Shown: one piece after another, positions 54,842-63,055 of the stretch
Position numbering within the stretch: the stretch's first letter is position 1
How the letters are laid out: the number at the start of each line of letters is the position of its first letter
Origin: Microbacterium sp. 3J1
GTDB taxonomy: Bacteria > Actinomycetota > Actinomycetes > Actinomycetales > Microbacteriaceae
Length of the DNA stretch: 64,000 nucleotides
NCBI RefSeq assembly: GCF_001049495.1
Contig: NZ_CDWI01000011.1
Coordinates: 930,001-994,000 of the forward strand
Direction of reading: 5' to 3'
Position numbers and translations under genes: made by a program
Notes under the pieces: generated by a model
What the model was told of the DNA's origin: nothing
Seen by the model: the letters and a program-made list of their open reading frames with translations, nothing else
Databases searched by the model: none

Positions 54842-54847
54842 GTATAA
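54842..54847 (-). promoter_or_regulatory. -10 hexamer TTATAC, rbpA
   Basis: TTATAC on the minus strand lies 25 bases before the rbpA ATG, one of the more AT-rich -10 elements in the window, as expected for a strong promoter. Confidence 0.45.
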
Positions 54848-54941
54848 CGCTCCAGCCTGTGCGCTTCATCCACGTGGGCGTGATCTCGGCGGGATTCACA
54901 GCCGAATCCCAGCGCGAGCGCGTAAGGGCGGCGTGGCGCGG

Positions 54942-55715
54942 TCAGCGGCCGAGCGCTGCCAGTGCGACGTCCGCCCGGTCGGTGACGACCCCGTCGACCC
55001 CGGCTGCGACGAGGCGCCGCATGTCCTCCTCGTCGTTCACCGTCCAGACGTGGACCTCGACATCGTGGGCGTGCGCTGCGCGCAGCAACGCCCCGGTCAG
55101 GACGCGCAGGGTGCCGCGGCGCTCAGGGATCTGAAGCGCATCGATGTCCCGAAGGACGCGACCGGGGGAGAGGCGCAGGGAGGAGAGCGCTCGAAGAGCC
55201 GCGATCGTTCTGCTTCCCCCGGATGTGGCGGGTCTGAGCGCCGCCCCCGCACGGAGGGTCGCCGCTACGGCCGCTCGTCTGCGGGCGTCGGAGAAGCTCG
55301 TCACGAGCACTCGGTGCGTGTGGTCGACGAGGATCCGACCGAGTGGTTCCGCAGCGGCATCCGTCTTGACGTCGATGTTCAGACGCGAGGACGGAAAGGA
55401 GCTCAGGGCCTCGCCGACCGTCAGCAGGCCGCCGTGATCGGCGAACATGCTCGCCAGCTCCCGCGTCCGAACGTCTCGGACGGCTCGCGGATCGTCGACC
55501 AGGCGTTGCAGCGTCGAGTCGTGGAAGAGCACGACGTCACCGTCTGCGGTCACCTGACAGTCCGTCTCGATGTACTCGACTCCCGCCGCGTGCGCGGCGG
55601 CGAAGGCGACGGCCGAGTTCTCCCAGACACCGGAGTCCTCGCCCGCCGCGGTGATCAGACCGCGGTGAGCGAGGACTCGGGGGTGACGGGTCTTCTCGAA
55701 GTAGGGGTGGGTCAC
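54942..55715 (-). CDS. Glycerophosphodiester phosphodiesterase
   Basis: A 257-residue GDPD-family hydrolase that releases glycerol 3-phosphate from glycerophosphodiesters. The metal and general acid residues are in VLAHRGL, YIETDCQVTADGDVVLFHDSTLQRL, and the Lys in LNIDVKTD; the C-terminal VHVWTVNDEEDMRRLVAAGVDGVVTDR is highly conserved. There is no signal peptide, so it is cytoplasmic. The start is GTG at 55715, overlapping the upstream SPFH-gene stop (GTGA). It is the last gene of the NfeD-SPFH-GDPD operon. Confidence 0.93.
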   Translation of the reverse strand: MTHPYFEKTRHPRVLAHRGLITAAGEDSGVWENSAVAFAAAHAAGVEYIETDCQVTADGDVVLFHDSTLQRLVDDPRAVRDVRTRELASMFADHGGLLTVGEALSSFPSSRLNIDVKTDAAAEPLGRILVDHTHRVLVTSFSDARRRAAVAATLRAGAALRPATSGGSRTIAALRALSSLRLSPGRVLRDIDALQIPERRGTLRVLTGALLRAAHAHDVEVHVWTVNDEEDMRRLVAAGVDGVVTDRADVALAALGR

Positions 55716-56638
55716 GCGCCCGGGGTGTTCGTCGGCGGCTGACCTGTCTTGGGGGTGAACGCGGATCCGATTCCCTTGAGCGCCTCGGTGAGCTCGCTCG
55801 GCACGATCCACAGCTTGCTCGACGGGCTCTCGCTGATCTTCGGAAGCATCTGCAGGTACTGGTAGGCGAGGAGCTTGTCGTCCGGCTGCCCCTGGTGGAT
55901 CGCGGTGAAGACGTTCTGGATCGCCTCGGCCTCACCCTGGGCGCGCAGGACGGCGGCCTGCTTGTCGCCCTCGGCACGCAGGATCTCCGCCTGCCGCCGC
56001 CCCTCGGCCTCGAGGATCTGCGACTGCTTGGACCCCTCGGCGGTGAGGATCGCGGCGCGACGGTCCCGCTCCGCGCGCATCTGCTTCTCCATGGAGTCCT
56101 GGATGGACACGGGCGGGTCGATGGCCTTGAGCTCCACGCGACCGACGCGGATGCCCCACTTGCCGGTCGCCTCATCGAGGACGACGCGCAGCTGGCCGTT
56201 GATGTTGTCGCGGCTGGTCAGCGCCTCTTCGAGATTCAGACCACCGACCACGTTTCGCAGGGTGGTGGTCGTGAGCTGCTCGACGGCCCCGAGGTAGTTG
56301 GCGATCTCGTAGGTCGCAGCCCGTGCATCCGTCACCTGGAAGTAGACGACCGTGTCGATGGAGACCACGAGGTTGTCCTCGGTGATCACCGGCTGCGGAG
56401 GGAAGGAGACGACCTGCTCGCGCATGTCGATGAGCGGACGCAGACGATCGATGAAAGGGACCAGGATGTTCAGCCCCGGCATGAGGGTCTTGTGATACCG
56501 GCCGAGGCGTTCCACCACGCCCGCCGTGGCCTGAGGGATGATGCGGATCGATCGCGCCAGCGTGACCACCACGAAGATGGTGATCGCGATGACGAGGATC
56601 CAGCCGATCGCTGCGGGGATGAACGAGGTGTCGTCCAC
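55712..56638 (-). CDS. SPFH/Band 7 (stomatin-like) membrane protein
   Basis: A 308-residue stomatin/QmcA-like protein. A single N-terminal membrane helix (about residues 8-28) precedes the Band 7 domain, with VVERLGRYHKTLMPGLNILVPFIDRL and LRNVVGGLNLEEALTSRDNINGQL. A long Ala/Glu/Arg coiled-coil follows (EKQMRAERDRRAAILTAEGSKQ). It scaffolds membrane microdomains or proteases. An NfeD partner gene lies upstream, 9 bases away. The stop overlaps the GDPD start. Confidence 0.94.
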   Translation of the reverse strand: MDDTSFIPAAIGWILVIAITIFVVVTLARSIRIIPQATAGVVERLGRYHKTLMPGLNILVPFIDRLRPLIDMREQVVSFPPQPVITEDNLVVSIDTVVYFQVTDARAATYEIANYLGAVEQLTTTTLRNVVGGLNLEEALTSRDNINGQLRVVLDEATGKWGIRVGRVELKAIDPPVSIQDSMEKQMRAERDRRAAILTAEGSKQSQILEAEGRRQAEILRAEGDKQAAVLRAQGEAEAIQNVFTAIHQGQPDDKLLAYQYLQMLPKISESPSSKLWIVPSELTEALKGIGSAFTPKTGQPPTNTPGA

Positions 56639-56647
56639 GGGAGTCTC

Positions 56648-57121
56648 CTAGTCGTTGGTGGGGCGTACGGTGGCGGTCGCCCCGTTGATCGTCGTGACGA
56701 CGACGGGCGATCCTTGCGGGATCGCCATGGGCGCGGCGGTGCGGGCTGTCCAGGTGTCTCCGTTGCTGAGTTTCACCAGACCGGAGATCTGGGTGATGTC
56801 CTGCAGAGCGATGCCCCGGAGATCCACCAGGGCGTCGACATTGGACTTCGTGGGGTCCTCGCCGCGATGGAGCCGCTTGAGGAGCGGCGGCCTCAGGAAC
56901 AGGATGAACAGCGCGGCGGCGGCAGCGGCGACGAGCACCTGCACCCAGACGGGGATGCCGATGAAGTCGGTCACGAGGCCGACCACGCTGCCGAAGCTCA
57001 GCATCAGGAACGTGAAGTCGAGGGTCAGCATCTCGATGACGAGGAACAGGGCGATGAGGACCAGCCACCCGACCCAGGCCCACTGATCGATGAACTGGAC
57101 GAATGTGGAGAAGTCGTTCAT
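56648..57121 (-). CDS. NfeD-family membrane protein
   Basis: A 157-residue NfeD-like protein. Two or three membrane helices occupy residues 10-75, followed by a C-terminal OB-fold domain (VDALVDLRGIALQDITQISGLVKLSNGDTWTARTAAPMAIPQGSPVVVT). NfeD proteins accompany stomatin-like proteins; the next gene is one, and the pairing is universal in bacteria. The ATG has AGGAGG and a TACGTT hexamer (57146-57141) upstream. It heads the NfeD-SPFH-GDPD operon. Confidence 0.92.
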   Translation of the reverse strand: MNDFSTFVQFIDQWAWVGWLVLIALFLVIEMLTLDFTFLMLSFGSVVGLVTDFIGIPVWVQVLVAAAAAALFILFLRPPLLKRLHRGEDPTKSNVDALVDLRGIALQDITQISGLVKLSNGDTWTARTAAPMAIPQGSPVVVTTINGATATVRPTND

Positions 57122-57190
57122 TGCTGCCTCCTTTACGGTCAACGTATCACGCAGCCGAGACGCGCTCCGGGTGCTCCAGCGGCCGATTGA

Positions 57191-57196
57191 TAGTCT
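57191..57196 (+). promoter_or_regulatory. -10 hexamer TAGTCT, SDR gene
   Basis: TAGTCT lies about 47 bases before the GTG at 57243 and would give a leader of about 40 bases with the GAGGAG ribosome site. Confidence 0.4.
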
Positions 57197-57242
57197 GGGA
57201 CGGCCGTGCGAACACGGCGTTCCACGCACACGAGGAGTCACC

Positions 57243-58007
57243 GTGACCGACGTTCTTCCCGCAGGTTCTCTCGACGGCAAGGTCGCGCTCGTGACCGGGT
57301 CCTCCCGGGGGATCGGAGCCGACACCGTCCGCTACCTCGCGGAGGCCGGCGCGGACGTCGTCATCAACTATCGCAACAAGGCGCCGCGCGCGGAGAAGCT
57401 CGCGACCCAGCTGCGTGAACTGGGTCGCCGCGTCCTCGTCGTGGGCGCCGATCTCACCGATCCCTCCTCGGTCGCGGAGATGTTCGATGCGGTGAAGTCG
57501 GAGTTCGGACGCCTCGACGTCCTCGTCCTCAACGCCTCGGGGGGAATGGAGTCGGGCATGGCCGCGGACTACGCGCTCACCCTCAACCGCGACGCCCAGG
57601 TCAACGTCCTCGAGGCGGCGACCCCGCTGCTGGGCGACGGCTCGCGTGTCGTGTTCGTCACGAGCCACCAGGCGCACTTCATCCGCACCACTCCGACGAT
57701 GCCCGAGTACGAGCCGGTCGCGCTGTCCAAGCGCGCGGGGGAGGACGCGCTCCGTGAGCGCATCCCCGGACTCGCCGAGAGGGGGATCGGATTCACGGTC
57801 GTGTCGGGCGACATGATCGAGGGCACCATCACCGCCACCCTGCTCGAGCGGGCCAACCCCGGTGCGATCGCCGAGCGCCGCGAGTCCGCCGGCAAGCTGT
57901 ACAACGTGTCGGAGTTCGCGGCAGAGGTCGCGAAGGCGTCCGTCGACCCCGTGCCGGCCGACAACACCCGCCTCGTCGGCGACGTGAGCGCTTTCGCCGC
58001 CGAATGA
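57243..58007 (+). CDS. Atypical SDR-family oxidoreductase
   Basis: A 254-residue Rossmann-fold protein of the short-chain dehydrogenase family. The NAD(P) motif is VTGSSRGIGADT; NAG is replaced by NASGG. The catalytic Ser is in FVTSHQAHF. The usual YxxxK is absent: the aligned stretch is EPVALSKRAGEDAL, which keeps the Lys but puts Val at the Tyr position; the nearest Tyr is three residues further upstream (PEYEPVALSK). It may be a degenerate or altered enzyme. The GTG has GAGGAG upstream. It ends at a strong hairpin. Confidence 0.9.
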   Translation: MTDVLPAGSLDGKVALVTGSSRGIGADTVRYLAEAGADVVINYRNKAPRAEKLATQLRELGRRVLVVGADLTDPSSVAEMFDAVKSEFGRLDVLVLNASGGMESGMAADYALTLNRDAQVNVLEAATPLLGDGSRVVFVTSHQAHFIRTTPTMPEYEPVALSKRAGEDALRERIPGLAERGIGFTVVSGDMIEGTITATLLERANPGAIAERRESAGKLYNVSEFAAEVAKASVDPVPADNTRLVGDVSAFAAE

Positions 58008-58019
58008 CCGTCGCCGCAT

Positions 58020-58056
58020 GAGAAGAGCCCCGTCCGCACCGGACGGGGCTCTTCTC
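58020..58056. terminator. Bidirectional terminator between SDR and HdeD-like genes
   Basis: A perfect 17-base inverted repeat (arms 58020-58036 and 58040-58056) with a three-base CAC loop, between convergent genes. GAGAAG/CTTCTC at the ends gives T-containing tails on both strands. Confidence 0.88.
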
Positions 58057-58069
58057 GTTGCGGAGGGCG

Positions 58070-58669
58070 TCAGCTGACGCGGTCGGCGCCGGTCGCAGAG
58101 GCGAAGTCCTTCGAGTCCTTGCCCAGGGTCACCGCGCGCACGATCTGCACGATGCCCAGGACCACGAGGGAGATGCCGAAGACGAGCCAGAGGACCGTGG
58201 CGGCATACAGCGGAGAGAACAGCACGATGATTCCCGCGATGATGCTGAGGAGCGCGTACAGCAGGGTCCAGACCCGCGACCCGTCCTGTCCGAGCAGGCT
58301 CAGGGAGACCACGCCGTCGACGATCCAGCTGATGCCGATGAAGATCACCACGACGAGCGCGAGCGTGGCGGCCGCAGCCCCGAGGTTCGCGAAGGCGATG
58401 ACTCCGGCGACGATGTACAGCAGACCGAGGGCGATGTGGCCGACACGCGCCCAACCGCCCTTCTTCTGGGAGAAGATCCCGAGCCCGATGTACACGAGTC
58501 CGGCGATCACGAGGTAGGTGGCGAAGATGCCGGTGACGATCACGGCCGACTTCACCGGCCAGACGAGCAGGACGATGCCCGCGATCAGTGCGATGACGCC
58601 GGACACCGCAAGGGTGATCCGGATGGACTTGAACAGCGACTTCGCCTCGGTGGCGAGTGATTCAGACAT
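58070..58669 (-). CDS. HdeD/DUF308-family membrane protein
   Basis: A 199-residue integral membrane protein with six predicted helices arranged as three hairpins (for example ITLAVSGVIALIAGIVLLVWP and IVFIGISWIVDGVVSL). It matches the HdeD/DUF308 group, which in E. coli is tied to acid resistance; that role is not shown for actinobacteria. The C-terminus is a short soluble tail. The ATG at 58669 has AAAGGG upstream; a longer reading to 58711 lacks a ribosome site. Confidence 0.88.
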   Translation of the reverse strand: MSESLATEAKSLFKSIRITLAVSGVIALIAGIVLLVWPVKSAVIVTGIFATYLVIAGLVYIGLGIFSQKKGGWARVGHIALGLLYIVAGVIAFANLGAAAATLALVVVIFIGISWIVDGVVSLSLLGQDGSRVWTLLYALLSIIAGIIVLFSPLYAATVLWLVFGISLVVLGIVQIVRAVTLGKDSKDFASATGADRVS

Positions 58670-58808
58670 GGCTGGGACCCTTTCTGAGAACATCCTGTGA
58701 GGGATGACCACAGAGTAGCGCTCCCGGGTACCGAAATGGGGGAGGATTTATGCGGGGCAGTCGCCCGCAGTCATTTCGCGACACCGTGCGACATGTCACC
58801 ATTTAGTC

Positions 58809-59249
58809 GTGACTCCTGACGCCGACGCTCGACTCCGCGAGCTCGTCGTCATGCGGAGAGTGCGCGATCGCATCGACAGGGAGTTCGCGCGGCCGCTCGA
58901 CGTCGAGGCTCTCGCCAGGGGCGTGCACATGTCAGCGGGCCATCTCAGTCGTCGCTTCCGGGACGCGTACGGCGAGTCGCCTTACTCCTACCTCATGACC
59001 CGCCGTATAGAGCGCGCCATGGCGCTGCTGCGTCGAGGAGACCTGTCGGTCACCGAGATCTGCGTCGAGGTGGGCTGCTCATCGCTGGGGACCTTCAGCA
59101 CCCGGTTCACCGAGCTCGTGGGTGTCTCACCCACCGTGTACCGTGAACGCGCAGTCACCACCGACGGGATCCCGACGTTCCACGCGAAGCACGTCGTGCG
59201 ACCGATCAGGAATCAAGAAGCGCCTCGAACCGACGCACACCTAACCTGA
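58809..59249 (+). CDS. Short AraC-family regulator
   Basis: A 146-residue regulator with only the DNA-binding part of the AraC family. The two helix-turn-helix units are RPLDVEALARGVHMSAGHLSRRFRDAYGESPYSYL and LSVTEICVEVGCSSLGTFSTRFTELVGVSPTVYR. There is no sensor domain, like MarA/SoxS, so it is probably controlled by its own amount. The C-terminal 35 residues are a tail. The GTG start is at 58809. A VOC gene starts four bases after its stop and a UvrA-like gene follows. Confidence 0.9.
   Translation: MTPDADARLRELVVMRRVRDRIDREFARPLDVEALARGVHMSAGHLSRRFRDAYGESPYSYLMTRRIERAMALLRRGDLSVTEICVEVGCSSLGTFSTRFTELVGVSPTVYRERAVTTDGIPTFHAKHVVRPIRNQEAPRTDAHLT
59242..59247 (+). promoter_or_regulatory. -10 hexamer TAACCT, VOC gene
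   Basis: TAACCT, at the end of the AraC gene, ends six bases before the ATG at 59254; no ribosome site is present, so an internal leaderless promoter is possible. Confidence 0.45.
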
Positions 59250-59253
59250 ACCC

Positions 59254-59664
59254 ATGAAAATCAGCATCCACTACGCATTCCTCCCGCACACGGACGCGGA
59301 GGCGGCCCTCGGCTTCTATCGCGACGCCCTGGGTTTCGAGGTGCGCAACGACGTCGGATACGACGGCCTGCGGTGGCTGACCGTCGGGCCCGAAGGACAG
59401 CCGGACACCTCGATTGTCCTGCATCCGCCGGCGACCGACCCGGGTCTCACCGACGCCGAGCGCCAGACCATCCTCGAGCTGATCGCGAAGGGCAGCTACA
59501 GCGCCCTCACGCTCGCGAGCGATGATCTCGATGCGCTGTTCGACCGTCTGGTGGAGTCGGGCGCCGACGTCGTGCAGGAACCCATGGATCAGCCGTACGG
59601 GGTCCGCGACTGCGCATTCCGAGACCCCGCGGGCAACCTCCTCCGTATCAACCAGGCCGGCTGA
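59254..59664 (+). CDS. VOC/glyoxalase-fold protein
   Basis: A 136-residue vicinal-oxygen-chelate protein with two beta-alpha-beta-beta-beta repeats: IHYAFLPHTDAEAALGFYRDALGFEVRND and YSALTLASDDLDALFDRLVESGADVVQEPMDQPYGVRDCAFRDPAGNLLRI. Candidates are metalloenzyme or drug-binding protein; the family includes bleomycin- and fosfomycin-resistance proteins. The ATG is four bases after the AraC stop. The following UvrA-like gene starts 29 bases later and probably shares the transcript. Confidence 0.9.
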   Translation: MKISIHYAFLPHTDAEAALGFYRDALGFEVRNDVGYDGLRWLTVGPEGQPDTSIVLHPPATDPGLTDAERQTILELIAKGSYSALTLASDDLDALFDRLVESGADVVQEPMDQPYGVRDCAFRDPAGNLLRINQAG

Positions 59665-59693
59665 CTCCTCAGCCACGAAGAACGAGGGACACC

Positions 59694-62045
59694 ATGACGA
59701 CTCACGCCGCAGACGGCCACGACCTGATCCGCGTCCAGGGTGCGCGCGAGAACAACCTGAAGGACGTCAGCGTCGAGATCCCCAAACGACGGCTGACGGT
59801 GTTCACCGGGGTCTCCGGCTCCGGCAAGAGCTCGCTGGTGTTCGACACGATCGCCGCAGAATCGCGCCGCATGATCGACGAGACGTACAGCGCGTTCGTG
59901 CAGGGCTTCATGCCGTCGGTCCCTCGCCCCGACGTCGATGTCCTCGAAGGCCTGACCACCGCGATCATCGTCGATCAGGAGCGTCTCGGAGCGAACCCGC
60001 GATCGACCGTGGGCACAGTCACGGACGCGAATGCGATGCTGCGGATCCTCTTCAGCAAGCTCGGCCAGCCGTACATCGGCGGGCCGACGGCCTTCTCGTT
60101 CAACATCCCGACGCAGAGGGCGAGCGGCGTCATGACGGGTCCCGGTGGTGAGAAGAAGATCGTCAAGGACGCCATCTACCTCGGTGGCATGTGCCCACGA
60201 TGCGAGGGACGCGGAGCGGTGTCCGACCTCGACCTGGCCCAGATCGTCGATGAGTCGAAGTCGCTGGACGAAGGCGCCATCATGGTTCCCGGCTACACCG
60301 CCGACGGCTGGATGGTGAAGGGCTTCTCGGCCTCCGGCTTCTATCCCGCCGACAGACCCATCGCCGAATTCACCGAGAAGCAGCGTCATCTGTTCCTCTA
60401 CGGCGAGGTCACGAAGGTCAAGATCTCCGGCATCAACATGACGTACGAGGGCTTGATCCCCAAGATCACGAAGGCGATGCTGTCCAAGGATCTCGACGCT
60501 CTGCAGCCTCATGTCCGCGCGTTCGTGCAGCGCGTCGCGACATTCGCCACATGCCCGGAATGCGACGGCACGCGACTCACCGAGGGAGCCCGCTTGTCGA
60601 AGATCGACGGCATCAGCATCGCCGACGCCTGCCGGATGCAGGTCACCGATCTCGCCGACTGGGTGCGCGGCCTGCATCTCACCGGGGCCGGGCCGCTGCT
60701 CGAGGCGCTCAGCGCGAACCTCGACGCATTCGTGACCCTCGGCCTCGGCTACCTGAGCCTGGAACGGCCGTCGGGCACGCTGTCCGGGGGAGAGGCGCAG
60801 CGCATCAAGATGCTCCGTCACCTCGGTTCGTCGCTCACCGACATCACCTACGTGTTCGACGAGCCGACCATCGGTCTGCATCCGCACGACATCCAGCGCA
60901 TGAACACCCTGCTGCTGCGGTTGCGGGACAAGGGGAACACCGTGCTCGTCGTGGAGCACAAACCCGAGACCATCGCCATCGCCGACCATGTCGTCGACCT
61001 CGGCCCCGGCGCGGGCAGCGCCGGAGGTGAGATCTGCTTCGAGGGCACCATCGCCGGTCTGAAGGCCAGCGGCACGCGCACGGGAGATCACCTCGACGAT
61101 CGGGCCGAGCTGAAGTCCTCTGTGTGCGCGAAGACCGGCGTCCTCGAGGTGCGCGGAGCCACGGCGAACAACCTCCAGAACGTCGATGTCGACATCCCGA
61201 CCGGCGTGCTGACCGTCGTGACGGGTGTCGCCGGCTCGGGCAAGAGCTCTCTCATCCACGGCTCGGTGTCCCGGCGCGACGGCGTGGTATCGATCGATCA
61301 GGGGGCGATCAAGGGCTCTCGCCGCAGCAATCCCGCCACCTACACCGGGCTGCTCGAGCCGATCCGCAAGGCGTTCGCGAAAGCCAACGGGGTGAAGCCG
61401 GCGCTGTTCAGTGCGAACTCCGAAGGCGCGTGTCCGACGTGCAAGGGAGCCGGTGTCATCATCACCGAACTCGGCTTCATGGACACGATCGAGACGCCCT
61501 GCGAGGATTGCGGCGGCAAGCGCTTCCAGGCGGCTGTCCTGGAGTACACGCTGGCGGGGAAGGACATCACGCAGGTGCTGGACCTGCCCGTCTCCGAAGC
61601 CCGGGTCTTCTTCTCCGACGGAGAGGCCAAGCTGCCGGCTGCAGCGGCGATCCTCGCGCGCCTGGAGGATGTCGGGCTCGGGTACCTGTCGCTCGGCCAG
61701 CCGCTGTCGACCCTCTCGGGAGGAGAGCGGCAGCGCATCAAGCTGGCGATCCAGATGGGGGAGAAGGGCGACATCTACGTCCTCGACGAGCCCACCACGG
61801 GGCTCCACCTCGCAGATGTGCAGAACATCCTGGGCCTCCTCGACCGTCTGGTCGAATCCGGCAAGACCGTCATCGTCATCGAGCACCATCAGGCTGTCAT
61901 GGCTCACGCCGACTGGATCATCGACATCGGACCGGGAGCCGGGCACGACGGAGGTCGAGTCGTGTTCGAGGGACGCCCCGCCGATCTCGTCGCCGCGAAG
62001 TCCACGGTGACGGGGGAGCACCTCGCCGAATACGTCGGCGCGTAG
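59694..62045 (+). CDS. UvrA-like ABC ATPase (class II UvrA / DrrC type)
   Basis: A 783-residue ABC protein related to UvrA, shorter than UvrA (about 950). The first half has [17 protein letters not shown] and [15 protein letters not shown]; the second [15 protein letters not shown] and [16 protein letters not shown]. Zinc-binding CPRCEGRG and [16 protein letters not shown] motifs remain, but the UvrB-binding region is missing. Such proteins occur with antibiotic clusters, for example DrrC in daunorubicin producers. It cannot replace UvrA in repair with UvrB on this evidence. It follows AraC and VOC genes. Confidence 0.92.
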   Translation: MTTHAADGHDLIRVQGARENNLKDVSVEIPKRRLTVFTGVSGSGKSSLVFDTIAAESRRMIDETYSAFVQGFMPSVPRPDVDVLEGLTTAIIVDQERLGANPRSTVGTVTDANAMLRILFSKLGQPYIGGPTAFSFNIPTQRASGVMTGPGGEKKIVKDAIYLGGMCPRCEGRGAVSDLDLAQIVDESKSLDEGAIMVPGYTADGWMVKGFSASGFYPADRPIAEFTEKQRHLFLYGEVTKVKISGINMTYEGLIPKITKAMLSKDLDALQPHVRAFVQRVATFATCPECDGTRLTEGARLSKIDGISIADACRMQVTDLADWVRGLHLTGAGPLLEALSANLDAFVTLGLGYLSLERPSGTLSGGEAQRIKMLRHLGSSLTDITYVFDEPTIGLHPHDIQRMNTLLLRLRDKGNTVLVVEHKPETIAIADHVVDLGPGAGSAGGEICFEGTIAGLKASGTRTGDHLDDRAELKSSVCAKTGVLEVRGATANNLQNVDVDIPTGVLTVVTGVAGSGKSSLIHGSVSRRDGVVSIDQGAIKGSRRSNPATYTGLLEPIRKAFAKANGVKPALFSANSEGACPTCKGAGVIITELGFMDTIETPCEDCGGKRFQAAVLEYTLAGKDITQVLDLPVSEARVFFSDGEAKLPAAAAILARLEDVGLGYLSLGQPLSTLSGGERQRIKLAIQMGEKGDIYVLDEPTTGLHLADVQNILGLLDRLVESGKTVIVIEHHQAVMAHADWIIDIGPGAGHDGGRVVFEGRPADLVAAKSTVTGEHLAEYVGA

Positions 62046-62891
62046 TCAGTCCTTGCGGGCGACGATCGTATAGGTGCAGGGGATGAGGTCGCGCTCGGCC
62101 TGCGGCCAGGCGTAGCCCCGGGGCACCTCGACCATACGGGAGCTGAACTGCCAGGGGAGCGTGCGACCTTCGTCGAAGTGGATCAGACGCAAGCCTGCGC
62201 GGAGCAGCGATCCGATGATCTCCGACAGCGGGTGCGGCCACTCATAGGTGCGAGCGTGGGCGACCGTCCCATTTCCCACATATGTAGAATCATCGTTCCA
62301 CTGCTGCGCACGCCCATCGCCGAAATACGGGTACCGAGCCGTCAGGGTCGGGGCGTCCTCGTCGAGCGCGAGCATGGCGGGGTGCGCGTCGCGGATGTAG
62401 AACGTGCCGCCGGGACGCAGCAGGCCGAAGATCTGCTCGGCCCAGCGGTCGAGGTCTGCGAGCCAGCAGATCGTGCCGATGCTCGTGTAGACCACGTCGA
62501 AGTCACCGTCCACGACGGCCCTCGCATCGAGGACGTCGGATTCGACCCAGGTCGCCGACGCTCGCGAGCGCTCCGCGAGAGCCGCTGCGGTCTGGAGGGC
62601 CGGCGCCGAGAAGTCCACGCCCGTCACGACCGCGCCGGAACGCGCCAGGGAGATCGTGTCCGTGCCGATGTGACACTGCAGATGACACAGGTCGAGGCCC
62701 TGGATGCTCCCGTCGGGCAGGAACCGGTCGAGCACGGGCAGATCGTCGATCACGACGTCGCTGATGTGCGAAGGATCGTCGTACGCCTCGAGCCCATAGG
62801 CTGCCTCATGCAGCGGCACGCGGTCGTCCCAGTTCTCTCGATTCGCCTGGCGTGCGGCATCCCAGTCGATCTCGACGTTCTGTCCGTCCAC
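62046..62891 (-). CDS. Class I SAM-dependent methyltransferase
   Basis: A 281-residue methyltransferase. The nucleotide-binding motif I is GLDLCHLQCHIGTDTISLARSG, motif II VTGVDFSAPALQTA, motif III VWESDVLDAR-like (TWVESDVLDAR) and a motif IV stretch DFDVVYTSIGTICWLADL. The second half has WNDDSTYVGNGTVAHARTYEW and a beta-rich cap. The substrate is not known. The GTG at 62891 has TAGGCT six bases upstream. Its stop abuts that of the convergent UvrA-like gene, with no gap. Confidence 0.9.
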   Translation of the reverse strand: MDGQNVEIDWDAARQANRENWDDRVPLHEAAYGLEAYDDPSHISDVVIDDLPVLDRFLPDGSIQGLDLCHLQCHIGTDTISLARSGAVVTGVDFSAPALQTAAALAERSRASATWVESDVLDARAVVDGDFDVVYTSIGTICWLADLDRWAEQIFGLLRPGGTFYIRDAHPAMLALDEDAPTLTARYPYFGDGRAQQWNDDSTYVGNGTVAHARTYEWPHPLSEIIGSLLRAGLRLIHFDEGRTLPWQFSSRMVEVPRGYAWPQAERDLIPCTYTIVARKD

Positions 62892-62897
62892 ACCTGG

Positions 62898-62903
62898 AGC
62901 CTA
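62898..62903 (-). promoter_or_regulatory. -10 hexamer TAGGCT, methyltransferase gene
   Basis: TAGGCT on the minus strand ends six bases before the GTG at 62891, the leaderless layout. Confidence 0.55.
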
Positions 62904-62938
62904 TCGACAGCCTGCCGACGCTTCATCTCATAGTGCCG

Positions 62939-62952
62939 ATAATGCACATTAT
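62939..62952. promoter_or_regulatory. AT-rich palindrome upstream of the methyltransferase gene
   Basis: ATAATG-CA-CATTAT, six-base arms with a two-base centre, in otherwise GC-rich DNA. It lies about 48 bases before the methyltransferase start and could be an operator for a MarR- or TetR-like protein; no regulator gene is adjacent. Confidence 0.35.
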
Positions 62953-63055
62953 GTCAGCTAGCGTCTGGAGGACGCCCCTCCCGCAGGCGCCATTGCTCGA
63001 GATTCGCCGCAGGCGCCCCTACCCCGTGCGACGGCTCCGTGGAGCCCGCGACGGA

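Noticed and set aside
62980..63030. Direct repeat CGCAGGCGCC twice between the methyltransferase and sulfatase genes
   Set aside because: Two ten-base GC-rich copies in GC-rich DNA are unremarkable; there is no att-site, IS end or third copy.
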